From Deltaproteobacteria bacterium (GTDB lineage: Bacteria > Desulfobacterota > JAFDED01): a stretch of 64,000 nucleotides of DNA. How positions within the stretch are numbered: the stretch's first letter is position 1; each line of letters begins with the position of its first letter. The position numbers and the translations under genes are program-made. The notes under the pieces were generated by a model, which did not search any database, was not told the DNA's origin, and worked only from the letters and a program-made list of their open reading frames with translations. The stretch covers positions 1-64,000 of the forward strand of contig JAFDED010000005.1 in assembly GCA_019310535.1 (NCBI GenBank), in the 5' to 3' direction. Below, in pieces: positions 9,716 to 17,762 of the stretch.

Positions 9716-11359
9716 GTGTTGTTGGGCAAAGGATTTAGAAATCTCGCGGGCATTCTTTCCTGTGTTTCATGGATGGTATTAGTAGCGTCCTGCAAGCATA
9801 CGAACACAACCCCTTATGTTTACAACAGTAATCCAATTGGTGATCCTTTGCCTGCTGGTGAAATTACAGCCGGGAGAAAAACGATGCATCTGGATTACAC
9901 CTCTTCAAAGTCCCTGCCTGAAGGCCCGATTGAGGTAACTATCGAGGAGTCCATCCTTCTCGCGCTGGAGAATAATCGATCTTTACATGTTGAGCGATAC
10001 AATCCATTAATTGTCCAAACTTTCGAAGATCGGGAACGTGCGGTATTCGATCCCGTGCTGAGCGGTGGCGCAACTGGCTTCCGCGAAAAGGGCAGACAGC
10101 GATCTAGAACAAGCAGCGGCGAACTGTTTGATATTACGTCCAACCGAACGGAGGTCGATCTCGGCCTTTCTCAGTTCCTTCCCACAGGCACGGAAGTGGA
10201 TGTTGATCTCTCAACGAATCGGACTTGGGCGGACCTCTTCAACGATCTGCATGCCACACGCGCCGGTCTGACGGTAACACAGGCCCTCCTCAGAGGGTTC
10301 GGAATAGACGTGAACCTCGCCAGCTTGCGACAGGCCAGGCTGGATACGCTCGTCTCGCAGTATGAGCTGCGCGGCTTCTCAGAGTCGCTTCTCGCACTGG
10401 TTGAAGAAATTTACTGGGACTATGCCCTGGCGCAGCGCCAGATAGAGATCTTCACCGTCTCTTTGAAGCTGGCTGAACAGCAGCTCAGAGAAACCGAGGA
10501 GCGGATTAAAATTGGGAAGTTGGCTGAAATCGAACTCGCTGCAGCGCAATCGGAAGTGGCTTTGCGGCAGGAAGCACTGATCAATGCCCGCAGCACTCTG
10601 GCCACAACCCGCTTGCGGTTGTTGCGATTGCTTAATCCTCCTGGAACAAACCTCTGGAACCGAGAGATTGTTTTGATGGATAAGCCCGTTGTGCCGGATG
10701 TGAGGCTTGATGATGTTGAGAGCCACGTACAGGTCGCTCTGCGCATGCGGCCCGATCTGAATCAGGCTCGATTGGAACTCCAGCGCGGGGATATGGAGAT
10801 CGTTAAAACCAGAAACGGACTCCTGCCCAAATTGGATTTATTCATTACCCTGGGAAAGACCGGTTTCGCAGATTCCTTTGGCGATTCAGTGCGCGATTTC
10901 GGTGGAAATAGCTACGACATATCTGCAAGTTTAAGGGTGGAATATCCTCTCGGTAATCGGGAGGCTTATGCTCGCCACAAAAGGGCCACATTTACACGTA
11001 AGCAGGTTGAAGAGGCCATGGAAAATCTTACCCAGCTTGTTCAGGTGGATGTCCGTTCCGCTTATATACAGGTCAACAGGGCCAGGGAGCAGGTGGTAGC
11101 CACTGGGGCAACCCGTAAGTTCCAGGAAGAAAAGGTGCGGGCGGAGACCGAAAAGTTCCGGGTCGGCAGATCGACTACTCTGCTTGTCGCACAGGCACAG
11201 CGGGATCTCGTGGCCAGTCAGATTTCCGAAATCGAAGCGGTCGTGGACTATCTCAAGGCACTGGTGAACCTTTATAGGCTTGACGGGTCATTACTCGAGC
11301 GGCGAGGCATTAAAGCCCCCGGACGCGAACCAGTTGATCTGTCGATTGAAAAGTGGTAA
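9716..11359 (+). CDS. TolC-family outer-membrane efflux channel, lipoprotein
   Basis: A 547-residue outer-membrane factor with a lipoprotein signal, hydrophobic stretch then LVASC, giving a mature N-terminal cysteine near residue 26. Long amphipathic helices near 200-300 and 400-500 are rich in A, L, E, R and Q. One such stretch reads QLRETEERIKIGKLAEIELAAAQSEVALRQEAL, typical of the TolC coiled-coil tunnel repeats. The GTG start follows GGAGAT by five bases. It completes the tripartite pump with the two upstream genes, although the palindromic repeat lies between. It may share their transcript, or have its own promoter in the AT-rich stretch after the repeat. Confidence 0.88.
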   Translation: MLLGKGFRNLAGILSCVSWMVLVASCKHTNTTPYVYNSNPIGDPLPAGEITAGRKTMHLDYTSSKSLPEGPIEVTIEESILLALENNRSLHVERYNPLIVQTFEDRERAVFDPVLSGGATGFREKGRQRSRTSSGELFDITSNRTEVDLGLSQFLPTGTEVDVDLSTNRTWADLFNDLHATRAGLTVTQALLRGFGIDVNLASLRQARLDTLVSQYELRGFSESLLALVEEIYWDYALAQRQIEIFTVSLKLAEQQLRETEERIKIGKLAEIELAAAQSEVALRQEALINARSTLATTRLRLLRLLNPPGTNLWNREIVLMDKPVVPDVRLDDVESHVQVALRMRPDLNQARLELQRGDMEIVKTRNGLLPKLDLFITLGKTGFADSFGDSVRDFGGNSYDISASLRVEYPLGNREAYARHKRATFTRKQVEEAMENLTQLVQVDVRSAYIQVNRAREQVVATGATRKFQEEKVRAETEKFRVGRSTTLLVAQAQRDLVASQISEIEAVVDYLKALVNLYRLDGSLLERRGIKAPGREPVDLSIEKW

Positions 11360-11713
11360 TGGGAAAACAACAGAGGGGGGATACCTTACTCAGCATTTCC
11401 CATCGGGGCCATAAAGAGTCTTTTCTGAACGCCCGGGAGATAGCGCCAGGAGCTTCAGTGCGGGGTGGTTGATGAAGTTTATTTGATCGAAAATCAGTAG
11501 TATAAAATATTGTCGAAAACATCAGACTGATCGAGGCGAATTGACGATAAGAAATTCTGAATGCGAGAAATAACCCTTCTTCAATGTCCTGGCTCAACTT
11601 CCACCTGTCTTCCGAAATCATGACTCTGTGCTCAGACTCCAACAGAATCATGCTGTTCACATGACGCTGCCCGCAAAAAAGCTTGACAACCAGTTAGCAG
11701 GGTAATTAACTTT

Positions 11714-11738
11714 ATTAGTAATGATTGTCATTATTATA
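11714..11738 (+). promoter_or_regulatory. Fur-like palindromic operator upstream of the ferritin-like gene
   Basis: TAATGA-TTG-TCATTA (11719-11733) is a perfect 6-3-6 palindrome in AT-rich flanks. It closely resembles the core of the Fur box (GATAATGATAATCATTATC). A TTGACA at 11683-11688 could be a -35 element, but no good -10 was seen at standard spacing. The rest of 11360-11897 shows no gene. Control of the downstream ferritin-like gene by iron is an inference. Confidence 0.5.
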
Positions 11739-11897
11739 GAAAAGGGTGGTTGGTTGATGGTAGCCAAAAAGGGCACGAATGTTTCCCGGAAAGAATGAAG
11801 CGATTCCAAATTGGGCGAGAGCGGGAGATAGGCGCCAATCCTGAATATGATCCGGGGACATGACTCTTTAAACTGAATTCATGAAGGGAGACAAATA

Positions 11898-12431
11898 ATG
11901 ACCGATAAAGAAGGCAGGACGTTGAAAATGGTTTCCACAGCATTGGAGATGGAGGAAAAAGGGAAAGCGTTTTACGAGAAGGCGAGCACCACCTGCCACG
12001 ATAAGCTGGGGCGGGAAATTTTTCGCATGCTTATGGAAGAGGAACTTGTTCATATAGACCGAATCAAGAAAATTTATAACTCGTTGGAAGGCGCCCATAC
12101 CTGGACGGATGAATGGAAAGAAATGAACATTCCGCACAAGGACCTGGGTAAGGTCTTCAGGGAGATGGCGATCCGGCATGGTAAACACATTAGGGTCGAC
12201 ACTAGCGACCTGGAAGCGCTGGACATAGGCATTGATTTAGAGCTTCGTGCTGTATCGTTTTATGAGGGACACCTCGACAAGGCAACCGACGAGCATGAGA
12301 AAGAATTCATTGCGCGTATGATCGGAGAGGAGCGTACCCATTATTCGACACTTTCCGACATGAAGTACTATCTCAATGATCCGGCGGCCTGGTTTATGGA
12401 AGCCGAGCGTGCCGGCTTGGATGGAGCCTGA
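11898..12431 (+). CDS. Ferritin-like diiron (rubrerythrin-domain) protein
   Basis: A 177-residue four-helix protein with the duplicated diiron ligand pattern. Glu in ALEMEEKGKAFYEK is followed by EELVH, then Glu in DLELRAVSFYE followed by EERTH. These are the E...ExxH pairs of rubrerythrin-like ferritins. No C-terminal rubredoxin domain is present, so it is the erythrin part only. Likely roles are peroxide reduction or iron handling, but which cannot be decided. The start at 11898 lies after GGGAGACAAATA. A Fur-like palindrome lies about 165 bases upstream. Confidence 0.85.
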   Translation: MTDKEGRTLKMVSTALEMEEKGKAFYEKASTTCHDKLGREIFRMLMEEELVHIDRIKKIYNSLEGAHTWTDEWKEMNIPHKDLGKVFREMAIRHGKHIRVDTSDLEALDIGIDLELRAVSFYEGHLDKATDEHEKEFIARMIGEERTHYSTLSDMKYYLNDPAAWFMEAERAGLDGA

Positions 12432-12510
12432 TTTTGCGCACAGAATACAAGAAGAGAGGACATTATGCCTCTTTCAGTGGAGGGAGGAGTGTTTGAACAA
12501 GCAATATGTT

Positions 12511-12541
12511 CGAGGAGAAATTGTTAATGCGTTTCTCCTCG
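12511..12541 (+). terminator. Strong stem-loop after the ferritin-like gene
   Basis: CGAGGAGAAA and TTTCTCCTCG form a perfect 10-base-pair stem with an 11-base loop, 80 bases after the ferritin-like stop. No T run follows, so it is either a poor intrinsic terminator or an mRNA-stabilising hairpin. Confidence 0.4.
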
Positions 12542-12546
12542 GATGA

Positions 12547-12816
12547 GTGACTCCGGCACCGCTTGATTTCCACCAGCCAGGTCATGGGGAACATCGTGCT
12601 GCTGCCCTGGGCCGAGTGGCGTCGTGAAGGCTCAAGAATCTCAATGATAATCTGCTATTCCTCGAGCTGGCCGAAACGCCGCCTAAGGAATGCCCGCCAT
12701 GCCGCCAAAAATGTGATTTTCTCAATGTTACCTGTTATAACCCGGAGTGCAGGGGTCTGGGGACCGACCAAAGGCTCGGCTCCTTAAGGGATAGAATGAG
12801 AGGAAGGTATTCATGA
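12547..12816 (+). pseudogene. Cys-rich small protein gene with an internal TGA
   Basis: Starting at GTG 12547, one frame reads TPAPLDFHQPGHGEHRAAALGRVAS, meets TGA at 12625-12627, then continues RLKNLNDNLLFLELAE, ECPPCRQKCDF, VTCYNPECRG to a TGA at 12814. The second part looks clearly protein-like, with six cysteines in CxxC-like spacing suited to binding a metal. Its stop overlaps the next gene's ATG (ATGA), the usual sign of coupled translation. The track shows only a different-frame ORF here. The likeliest reading is a recent nonsense mutation, such as CGA to TGA. A recoded TGA is less likely, since no CxxU context or convincing hairpin was seen. Confidence 0.4.
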
Positions 12817-12998
12817 ATACGCCGCAACATTGCCCGGGTTTTCATAATTTCAAGAACTTGCAGTCATTCATGTGCAAGTGCCCCCACTGCGGAAAAGAAA
12901 CTGAGATCTTTTCCGATGAGTTTGATAAAAAACATATTTGCAAACGCTGTAAAAAAGAGATCGATTTTAAACAATGCACTCTGGAAGGCACAACGTGA
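12813..12998 (+). CDS. Small zinc-ribbon protein
   Basis: A 61-residue protein containing CPHCGKE, then 14 residues, then HICKRCKKEID, which is two CxxC knuckles and a likely zinc or iron ribbon. AGAGGAAGG precedes the ATG by about six bases. The start overlaps the stop of the upstream Cys-rich frame, suggesting the pair forms one unit. The function is not known; the small size suggests a binding or accessory protein. Confidence 0.6.
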   Translation: MNTPQHCPGFHNFKNLQSFMCKCPHCGKETEIFSDEFDKKHICKRCKKEIDFKQCTLEGTT

Positions 12999-13407
12999 AT
13001 TTCGGCGCGCAGGGCAGAGGAAGCCTCTGAGTGTCGATGGGAAATCTTATCTGGTGCCGCTGTCGGTGCGAACTCCCCGTGCTTTTGAAAAAAAGTCCAG
13101 GAGTACCCTTCAAAACACCTCACGCCGCTCGCGGGACAATACCGTTTCCCGATAATGAACTCATCCTGCCATCACCGCCTTTTTTAAAAAGAAAAGCTGT
13201 GGCCGTGCCATAGAGATGGCAGTTTCTCCACGTCATAATGGCATAAGTTCTTGAGCTTGGCTATAATGAATTAAGGTAAGCAAGACAACAGTAGGAAAAC
13301 AAAAGATGCAGCGCCGATAAATAATTGCATACCGTCCTTAAATCCGCGTGTTAATAATCGGCGCTTGTGGAAGTTTTCTCTAAGACACCAAAGAAAGGAC
13401 AACCATA
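12999..13407. other. Gap of about 410 bases, no firm feature
   Basis: Two short overlapping frames (60 and 79 codons in the track) cross this stretch, but neither has a ribosome site or a recognisable motif. Possibly decayed coding DNA. The last 40 bases hold the leader of the DUF255 gene, with GAAAGGACAACC just before its start. Confidence 0.4.
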
Positions 13408-15465
13408 ATGGCCAATCGTTTGATTCGCGATAAAAGCCCTTACCTTCTCCAGCATGCCCAGAATCCAGTTGACTGGTTTCCCTGGGGAGAGGAGGCTTTC
13501 CATAAAGCGAGGAAAGAGAATAAGCCCATCTTCCTGTCCATCGGGTATTCAACCTGCCATTGGTGCCATGTGATGGCGTACGAATCATTTGAAGATGAAG
13601 AAGTTGCCGAGCTTTTGAACAAATCGTACGTCTCCATCAAGATTGACCGCGAGGAGCGCCCGGATATCGATCAGATTTACATGACGACGTGCCAGGCGCT
13701 CACGGGGCGGGGAGGTTGGCCGCTGTCCATATTCATGACTCCCGAGGGCAAGCCCTTTTTTGCGGGAACATATTTCCCGAAATCGAGTCGGATGGGCGTG
13801 CCTGGTTTCATGGATATTCTTGATCGAGTCGCTGCGGCATGGCAAAAAGATCGTCTAGGTATCCTCAAGGCCAGCGAAGAGATCACCGGGGCCATTCAAC
13901 CAAAGGCGGCTCTTATTGTACAAGGTCCTTCGCCGGACCGTGGTATATTGAAAAAAGCGTATGAACAATTAATGCAAAACTTTGATCCAACATGGGGCGG
14001 TTTTGGCTCCGCTCCGAAATTTCCCACACCCCATAACCTCACCTTTCTGTTGAGATGGCACAGGAGCAACCGCGATTCCGGCGCCCGGGGCATGGTGGTA
14101 AAGACTCTGGATGCAATGCGCAGCGGCGGCATCTTTGACCAGATCGGTTTTGGATTTCACCGCTATTCTGTGGATGAAAGGTGGTTGGTCCCCCATTTTG
14201 AAAAGATGCTGTACGACCAGGCCTTGCTTGCCATGGCTTACATCGAGGCGCATCAGGTTACAGGCAAAGAAGGATACGCCCGTGTTGTGCGCGAGATATT
14301 TTCGTATGTGCTCCGTGATATGACAGCTCCCGAGGGCGGGTTTTTCTCAGCAGAAGATGCTGATAGTGAAGGCAAAGAAGGAGTGTTTTACGTGTGGAAA
14401 CCCGGGGAGGTCAAAAAACATTTAGGAGAAGAACTGGGAGACCTCTTCTGTCGATTTTACGGCATAACTCCTGCCGGAAACTTTGAAGATGGAAATAGCA
14501 TCCCCCATATTTCTGCGGCTCCTCACGTTTTCGCTGAACGAGAAGGCCTGGAACCCGTTGAGCTTGAAACCCTTTTGGAAGGCGCCAGGCAGCAACTCTT
14601 TCTGGCCCGGGCAAAACGCGTCCGCCCGCATAAAGATGACAAGATTCTCACCTCCTGGAATGGGCTCATGATCGCCGCCATGGCAAAAGGATACGGAGCG
14701 CTCGGTGATTCAGAATTTGTAAATGCAGCAGGACGTGCTGCCGCTTTCGCGCTTCGAAAACTCAGAAAACCGAATGGCGCACTGCTCCGTCGTTACAGAC
14801 AGGGGGAAGGCGCTTACCCCGGATACCTGGATGACTATGCTTTTCTGGTCTGGGGTCTCTTAGAGCTGTATGAGGCTACCCATGAAATTTCGTATCTGGA
14901 GGAGGCCGTTGCTATCAACAGGGTCATGATCGAGCTGTTCCAGGATGAATCAGGTGCGGGGTTTTTCTTTACGGGAAAAGAGAATGAGAAGCTGATATCC
15001 AGAAGCAAAGAGGTTTATGACGGGGCACTCCCCTCGGGCAACTCGGTTGCGGCACTGAACCTGTTGCGTCTGGGCCGTATGACCGGAAACATCGATCTGG
15101 AGCAAAAAGCCGATGAGATGATGAGAGAGTTTTCCGGGCAAGTCTCTACAGTCCCCATGGGATATACTCAATTTTTGAGCGCCCTGGACTTCTTGATCGG
15201 CCCGAGCCGGGAAATAGTGATTGCTGGAGATCCGTCCCACGAAACCACTCGCGCCATGGTCTCCCTTGTTCGCAGGAAATTTCTGCCCAACAAAGTGTTG
15301 TTGCTCAGGCATGAAGGTGAAGGGGACGGGAGGCTCTTGGCCCTATCACCATTTGTGGCCGGGATGCGTCCCATAAACAATCAACCTGCGGTCTACCTGT
15401 GCGAACAGTATGCTTGCACAACTCCCATAACCAGTATGGTTGATCTCGAATCGGCCCTTCAATAA
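13408..15465 (+). CDS. DUF255 thioredoxin-domain protein (YyaL/SPATA20 family)
   Basis: A 685-residue protein that opens [21 protein letters not shown], the family signature. The thioredoxin-like domain (about 1-165) has its redox motif in STCHWCHVM (C50 and C53). The rest is an alpha/alpha-barrel resembling N-acylglucosamine epimerase-like or glycosidase folds, with [33 protein letters not shown] and [21 protein letters not shown]. Length agrees with the family. The biochemical role is not established. The start at 13408 follows AAAGGAC. A molybdopterin oxidoreductase gene follows about 60 bases later. Confidence 0.92.
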   Translation: MANRLIRDKSPYLLQHAQNPVDWFPWGEEAFHKARKENKPIFLSIGYSTCHWCHVMAYESFEDEEVAELLNKSYVSIKIDREERPDIDQIYMTTCQALTGRGGWPLSIFMTPEGKPFFAGTYFPKSSRMGVPGFMDILDRVAAAWQKDRLGILKASEEITGAIQPKAALIVQGPSPDRGILKKAYEQLMQNFDPTWGGFGSAPKFPTPHNLTFLLRWHRSNRDSGARGMVVKTLDAMRSGGIFDQIGFGFHRYSVDERWLVPHFEKMLYDQALLAMAYIEAHQVTGKEGYARVVREIFSYVLRDMTAPEGGFFSAEDADSEGKEGVFYVWKPGEVKKHLGEELGDLFCRFYGITPAGNFEDGNSIPHISAAPHVFAEREGLEPVELETLLEGARQQLFLARAKRVRPHKDDKILTSWNGLMIAAMAKGYGALGDSEFVNAAGRAAAFALRKLRKPNGALLRRYRQGEGAYPGYLDDYAFLVWGLLELYEATHEISYLEEAVAINRVMIELFQDESGAGFFFTGKENEKLISRSKEVYDGALPSGNSVAALNLLRLGRMTGNIDLEQKADEMMREFSGQVSTVPMGYTQFLSALDFLIGPSREIVIAGDPSHETTRAMVSLVRRKFLPNKVLLLRHEGEGDGRLLALSPFVAGMRPINNQPAVYLCEQYACTTPITSMVDLESALQ

Positions 15466-15526
15466 GCGACTATCAGACCCAATCATTTTGTTTGCATCAC
15501 TACCCATGCCGGAAGGAGACAACACT

Positions 15527-16159
15527 ATGCCCTATAAAAACAGGAAATCCTTTCAAGTGTTTTTTGTGATTGTGATCATATGGCTGATTTCCAGCACAGC
15601 GGCCTATGCGGAAAATGAAATTAGGGAATATCAGGGGAAACCCCTGGATAGTTTTGATCGCGAATACGACAATTCCATCAGGGGTCCTCAGCACGTGGAT
15701 CCAGAAACTTATCGCCTCGAGGTGACCGGCCTGGTGGAAGTTCCACTATCTCTCACATACAAGAAAATTCTTTCCCTTTCCAGGGTCGAACGGGCCGTCA
15801 CGCTCCACTGCGTGGAGGGATGGAAGGAGCATCTTCTGTTTGAGGGGGTGCGTCTTGCAGATCTTTTTGCTATGGCCAGGCCGCGCGAGCGCGTCCGCAC
15901 CGTCATTTTTTATGCAGCGGACGACTATTCCTCTTCATTGGAGTATGACTATGTAATTCGCCGCGACGTCTTGTTGGCGGCCAAGATCAACGGCAGGGTG
16001 CTGGACGACAAGCGGGGTTTTCCTTTTCAGGTGGTGGCGGAATCAAAACTCGGGTATAAATGGGTTAAGTGGGTCAAACGTATTGAATTATCAGACAAGC
16101 CTTACCAGGGGTACTGGGAAAGGATGGGCTATGATAATAAGGCGGACGTAAAGAAATAG
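15527..16159 (+). CDS. Periplasmic molybdopterin-binding oxidoreductase, small sulfite-oxidase-like
   Basis: The ORF track starts at 15440, but ATG 15527 behind GGAAGGAG is the true start, giving 210 residues. An N-terminal signal peptide ends near AAYA (about 27). The oxidoreductase molybdopterin domain includes YRLEVTGLVEVPLSLTYKKIL, the molybdenum-ligand cysteine in TLHCVEGW, and a C-terminal GFPFQVVAESKLGYKWVKWVKRIEL. No Mo-co dimerisation domain is present, so this is a minimal YedY/YuiH-like member rather than a full sulfite oxidase. The substrate is unknown. A haem partner could be the nearby cytochrome c, but that is a guess. Confidence 0.82.
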   Translation: MPYKNRKSFQVFFVIVIIWLISSTAAYAENEIREYQGKPLDSFDREYDNSIRGPQHVDPETYRLEVTGLVEVPLSLTYKKILSLSRVERAVTLHCVEGWKEHLLFEGVRLADLFAMARPRERVRTVIFYAADDYSSSLEYDYVIRRDVLLAAKINGRVLDDKRGFPFQVVAESKLGYKWVKWVKRIELSDKPYQGYWERMGYDNKADVKK

Positions 16160-16196
16160 ATCCACTCATTTATGTATGCTGCCCGGAGAGAGAGCC

Positions 16197-16481
16197 ATGA
16201 AACGTTTCGAATACACCATCACCAAATACTCCTCCGACACCTTTAACCTGCTGGTCTATTTTTGTTCGGAGGCTGGAGAATGCAGCTTGAATCAGATCCC
16301 TTCGGATCAGACAAAAGTGCTTGAAGATATCTTGAATAAACAGGGGAGCCAGGGGTGGGTTCTGGTGCAGTTGTTTTTCGGCAAGGACGGGGCGATGGCT
16401 TTCTGGAGGCGGGAACTCACCGGAAAAGCGGAACAACCGCGGAACAACCTGATATCGGATTCCCTAAGCATAACGCGGTAA
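16197..16481 (+). CDS. Small DUF4177-like protein
   Basis: The start is placed at ATG 16197 (MKRFEYTITKY) behind GGAGAG, not at the track's 16176. The 94-residue product has KRFEYTI and, later, LEDILNKQGSQGWVLVQLF. This fits the 'LN..G..GWELV' pattern of DUF4177-type proteins, which are short and of unknown function. It lies 37 bases after the molybdopterin gene and is probably cotranscribed. Confidence 0.6.
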   Translation: MKRFEYTITKYSSDTFNLLVYFCSEAGECSLNQIPSDQTKVLEDILNKQGSQGWVLVQLFFGKDGAMAFWRRELTGKAEQPRNNLISDSLSITR

Positions 16482-16648
16482 ATTTGTTGCGCAACCGTCA
16501 TGTTATCCCTGCCACCGGTGGCTTCCATATTGTGTGCTTTATCGGGCCGTGTTTCAAGCAGCACCGGGATTTGGAGACTGACATGAATGCCGGACATGTT
16601 GGCGCTTGACCCGGCACATCCGCAAAACTACGGAACAGAGCGACAAAC

Positions 16649-16846
16649 ATGACCAGGATAACAGTAAAAGGGATGACCTGTCAGCATTGTGTTATGGCTG
16701 TAACCAGGGCCTTGGGCGAAATCGACGGCGTCAAAGATGTCTCGGTGGACCTGGACAAAGGCGAGGCTGTCTTTGACGAAACAAAGCCCGTTGATAAGGA
16801 GCTTATCAGAGAAGGCTTGGAGAAAGAGGGATACCAGACGGGCTAG
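16649..16846 (+). CDS. Heavy-metal-associated (HMA) domain copper chaperone-like protein
   Basis: A 65-residue single-domain protein with TVKGMTCQHCVMAVTRAL, the GMxCxxC metal site of CopZ/Atx1-type chaperones. The beta-alpha-beta-beta-alpha-beta pattern ends LEKEGYQTG. It binds Cu(I) or a similar ion and usually hands it to a P-type ATPase; none is encoded in this window. The nearest neighbours are redox genes. Confidence 0.88.
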   Translation: MTRITVKGMTCQHCVMAVTRALGEIDGVKDVSVDLDKGEAVFDETKPVDKELIREGLEKEGYQTG

Positions 16847-17101
16847 GAGGGGGCCGTGCCCACCGGTAACCCGGATTTTGCATTAAAAGCACCACCCCTC
16901 TCAGGCACAACGAAATATGAAATTTGTGGCAGGATAGCAGGATAAAGAAAATCCGTATTATCCTGTTGTTCCGTTAAAAAATGAATTTTCACGGAGGAAA
17001 GATGTCGCGATGGGCATTCAGGAATAAAATGGTGCCCCGTTTCTGATATTTGAGAGGTGAGTTTTCTATTGGGCGGAGAAGATCGATATAGGAGGCCGAT
17101 T

Positions 17102-17617
17102 ATGAAAAAAACCGTTGTTTGTTTTCTCTTTGTGATTTTTGTATTGGTGGGGGGTAAGTCTCTTTTTGGGCAGGGCATGATGAGGCAGGGCGGTTTTTCC
17201 ATGCATCACTACTTCATGCACGCCCGAAACTTGCAGCTACTGCACCCCCGGCAAGCCCAACAAGCCATGATTCATTTTGCCGAATCGCTCAGTGTGAAGT
17301 GCAATTTCTGTCATAATGTGGGGCCTGAGGCGGATGCCGACAGCATCAAACGCGATAGCGTGATACAGGGCGATTTCGCCCTGGACGATCCGCAGTCGGT
17401 CGCCGATAAGGACGTCAAGAAATCCCTCGGCCACAAGGCACGCGCCCGCGAGATGGTCAGAATGGTGAATTATGACAATCAGAACTTCCTCGACTGGAAG
17501 CACAGTAGCGGCAGGCAGGCGGACAAGGTAAATTGCTGGCTCTGCCACCGCGGCAAGCACGATAAAATGGTTTCCGATCATAAAGAAAAAAATAAAGACT
17601 TTGTTGACCTGTACTAA
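17102..17617 (+). CDS. Dihaem c-type cytochrome, reaction-centre-cytochrome-like
   Basis: The start is ATG 17102 behind ATAGGAGG, not the track's 17057. The 171-residue product has a signal peptide (about 1-24) and two haem c sites, CNFCH near 67-71 and CWLCH near 145-149. The stretch LSVKCNFCHNVG..., followed by KARAREMVRMV, resembles the PF02276-type reaction-centre cytochrome c subunit found in many non-phototrophs. It is expected to carry electrons in the periplasm; its partners are not known. The region 16847-17101 upstream holds only an 8-bp stem-loop (16938-16965). Confidence 0.85.
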   Translation: MKKTVVCFLFVIFVLVGGKSLFGQGMMRQGGFSMHHYFMHARNLQLLHPRQAQQAMIHFAESLSVKCNFCHNVGPEADADSIKRDSVIQGDFALDDPQSVADKDVKKSLGHKARAREMVRMVNYDNQNFLDWKHSSGRQADKVNCWLCHRGKHDKMVSDHKEKNKDFVDLY

Positions 17618-17700
17618 GTTGTGGCCATCCTGATGATGCTTTGTACCATGTTGCGTTAAAAGGAATAATTCCATTTTTACATTCATAGGAAGATGGATGG

Positions 17701-17732
17701 GGTGAGGGGATTCCTACTATTTCTCCCTCACC
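17701..17732. terminator. Stem-loop between convergent genes
   Basis: GGTGAGGG and CCCTCACC form a perfect 8-bp stem between the cytochrome c gene (plus) and putA (minus). This is where a shared terminator would be expected. No T run follows on either side, so termination is only presumed. Confidence 0.35.
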
Positions 17733-17762
17733 GCCTTCCACCATGTCCACATACCTTATTCT

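Noticed and set aside
12625-12627. Selenocysteine codon in the Cys-rich small gene
   Set aside because: The TGA is not in a CxxU-type context and no convincing SECIS-like hairpin follows. A nonsense mutation is simpler.
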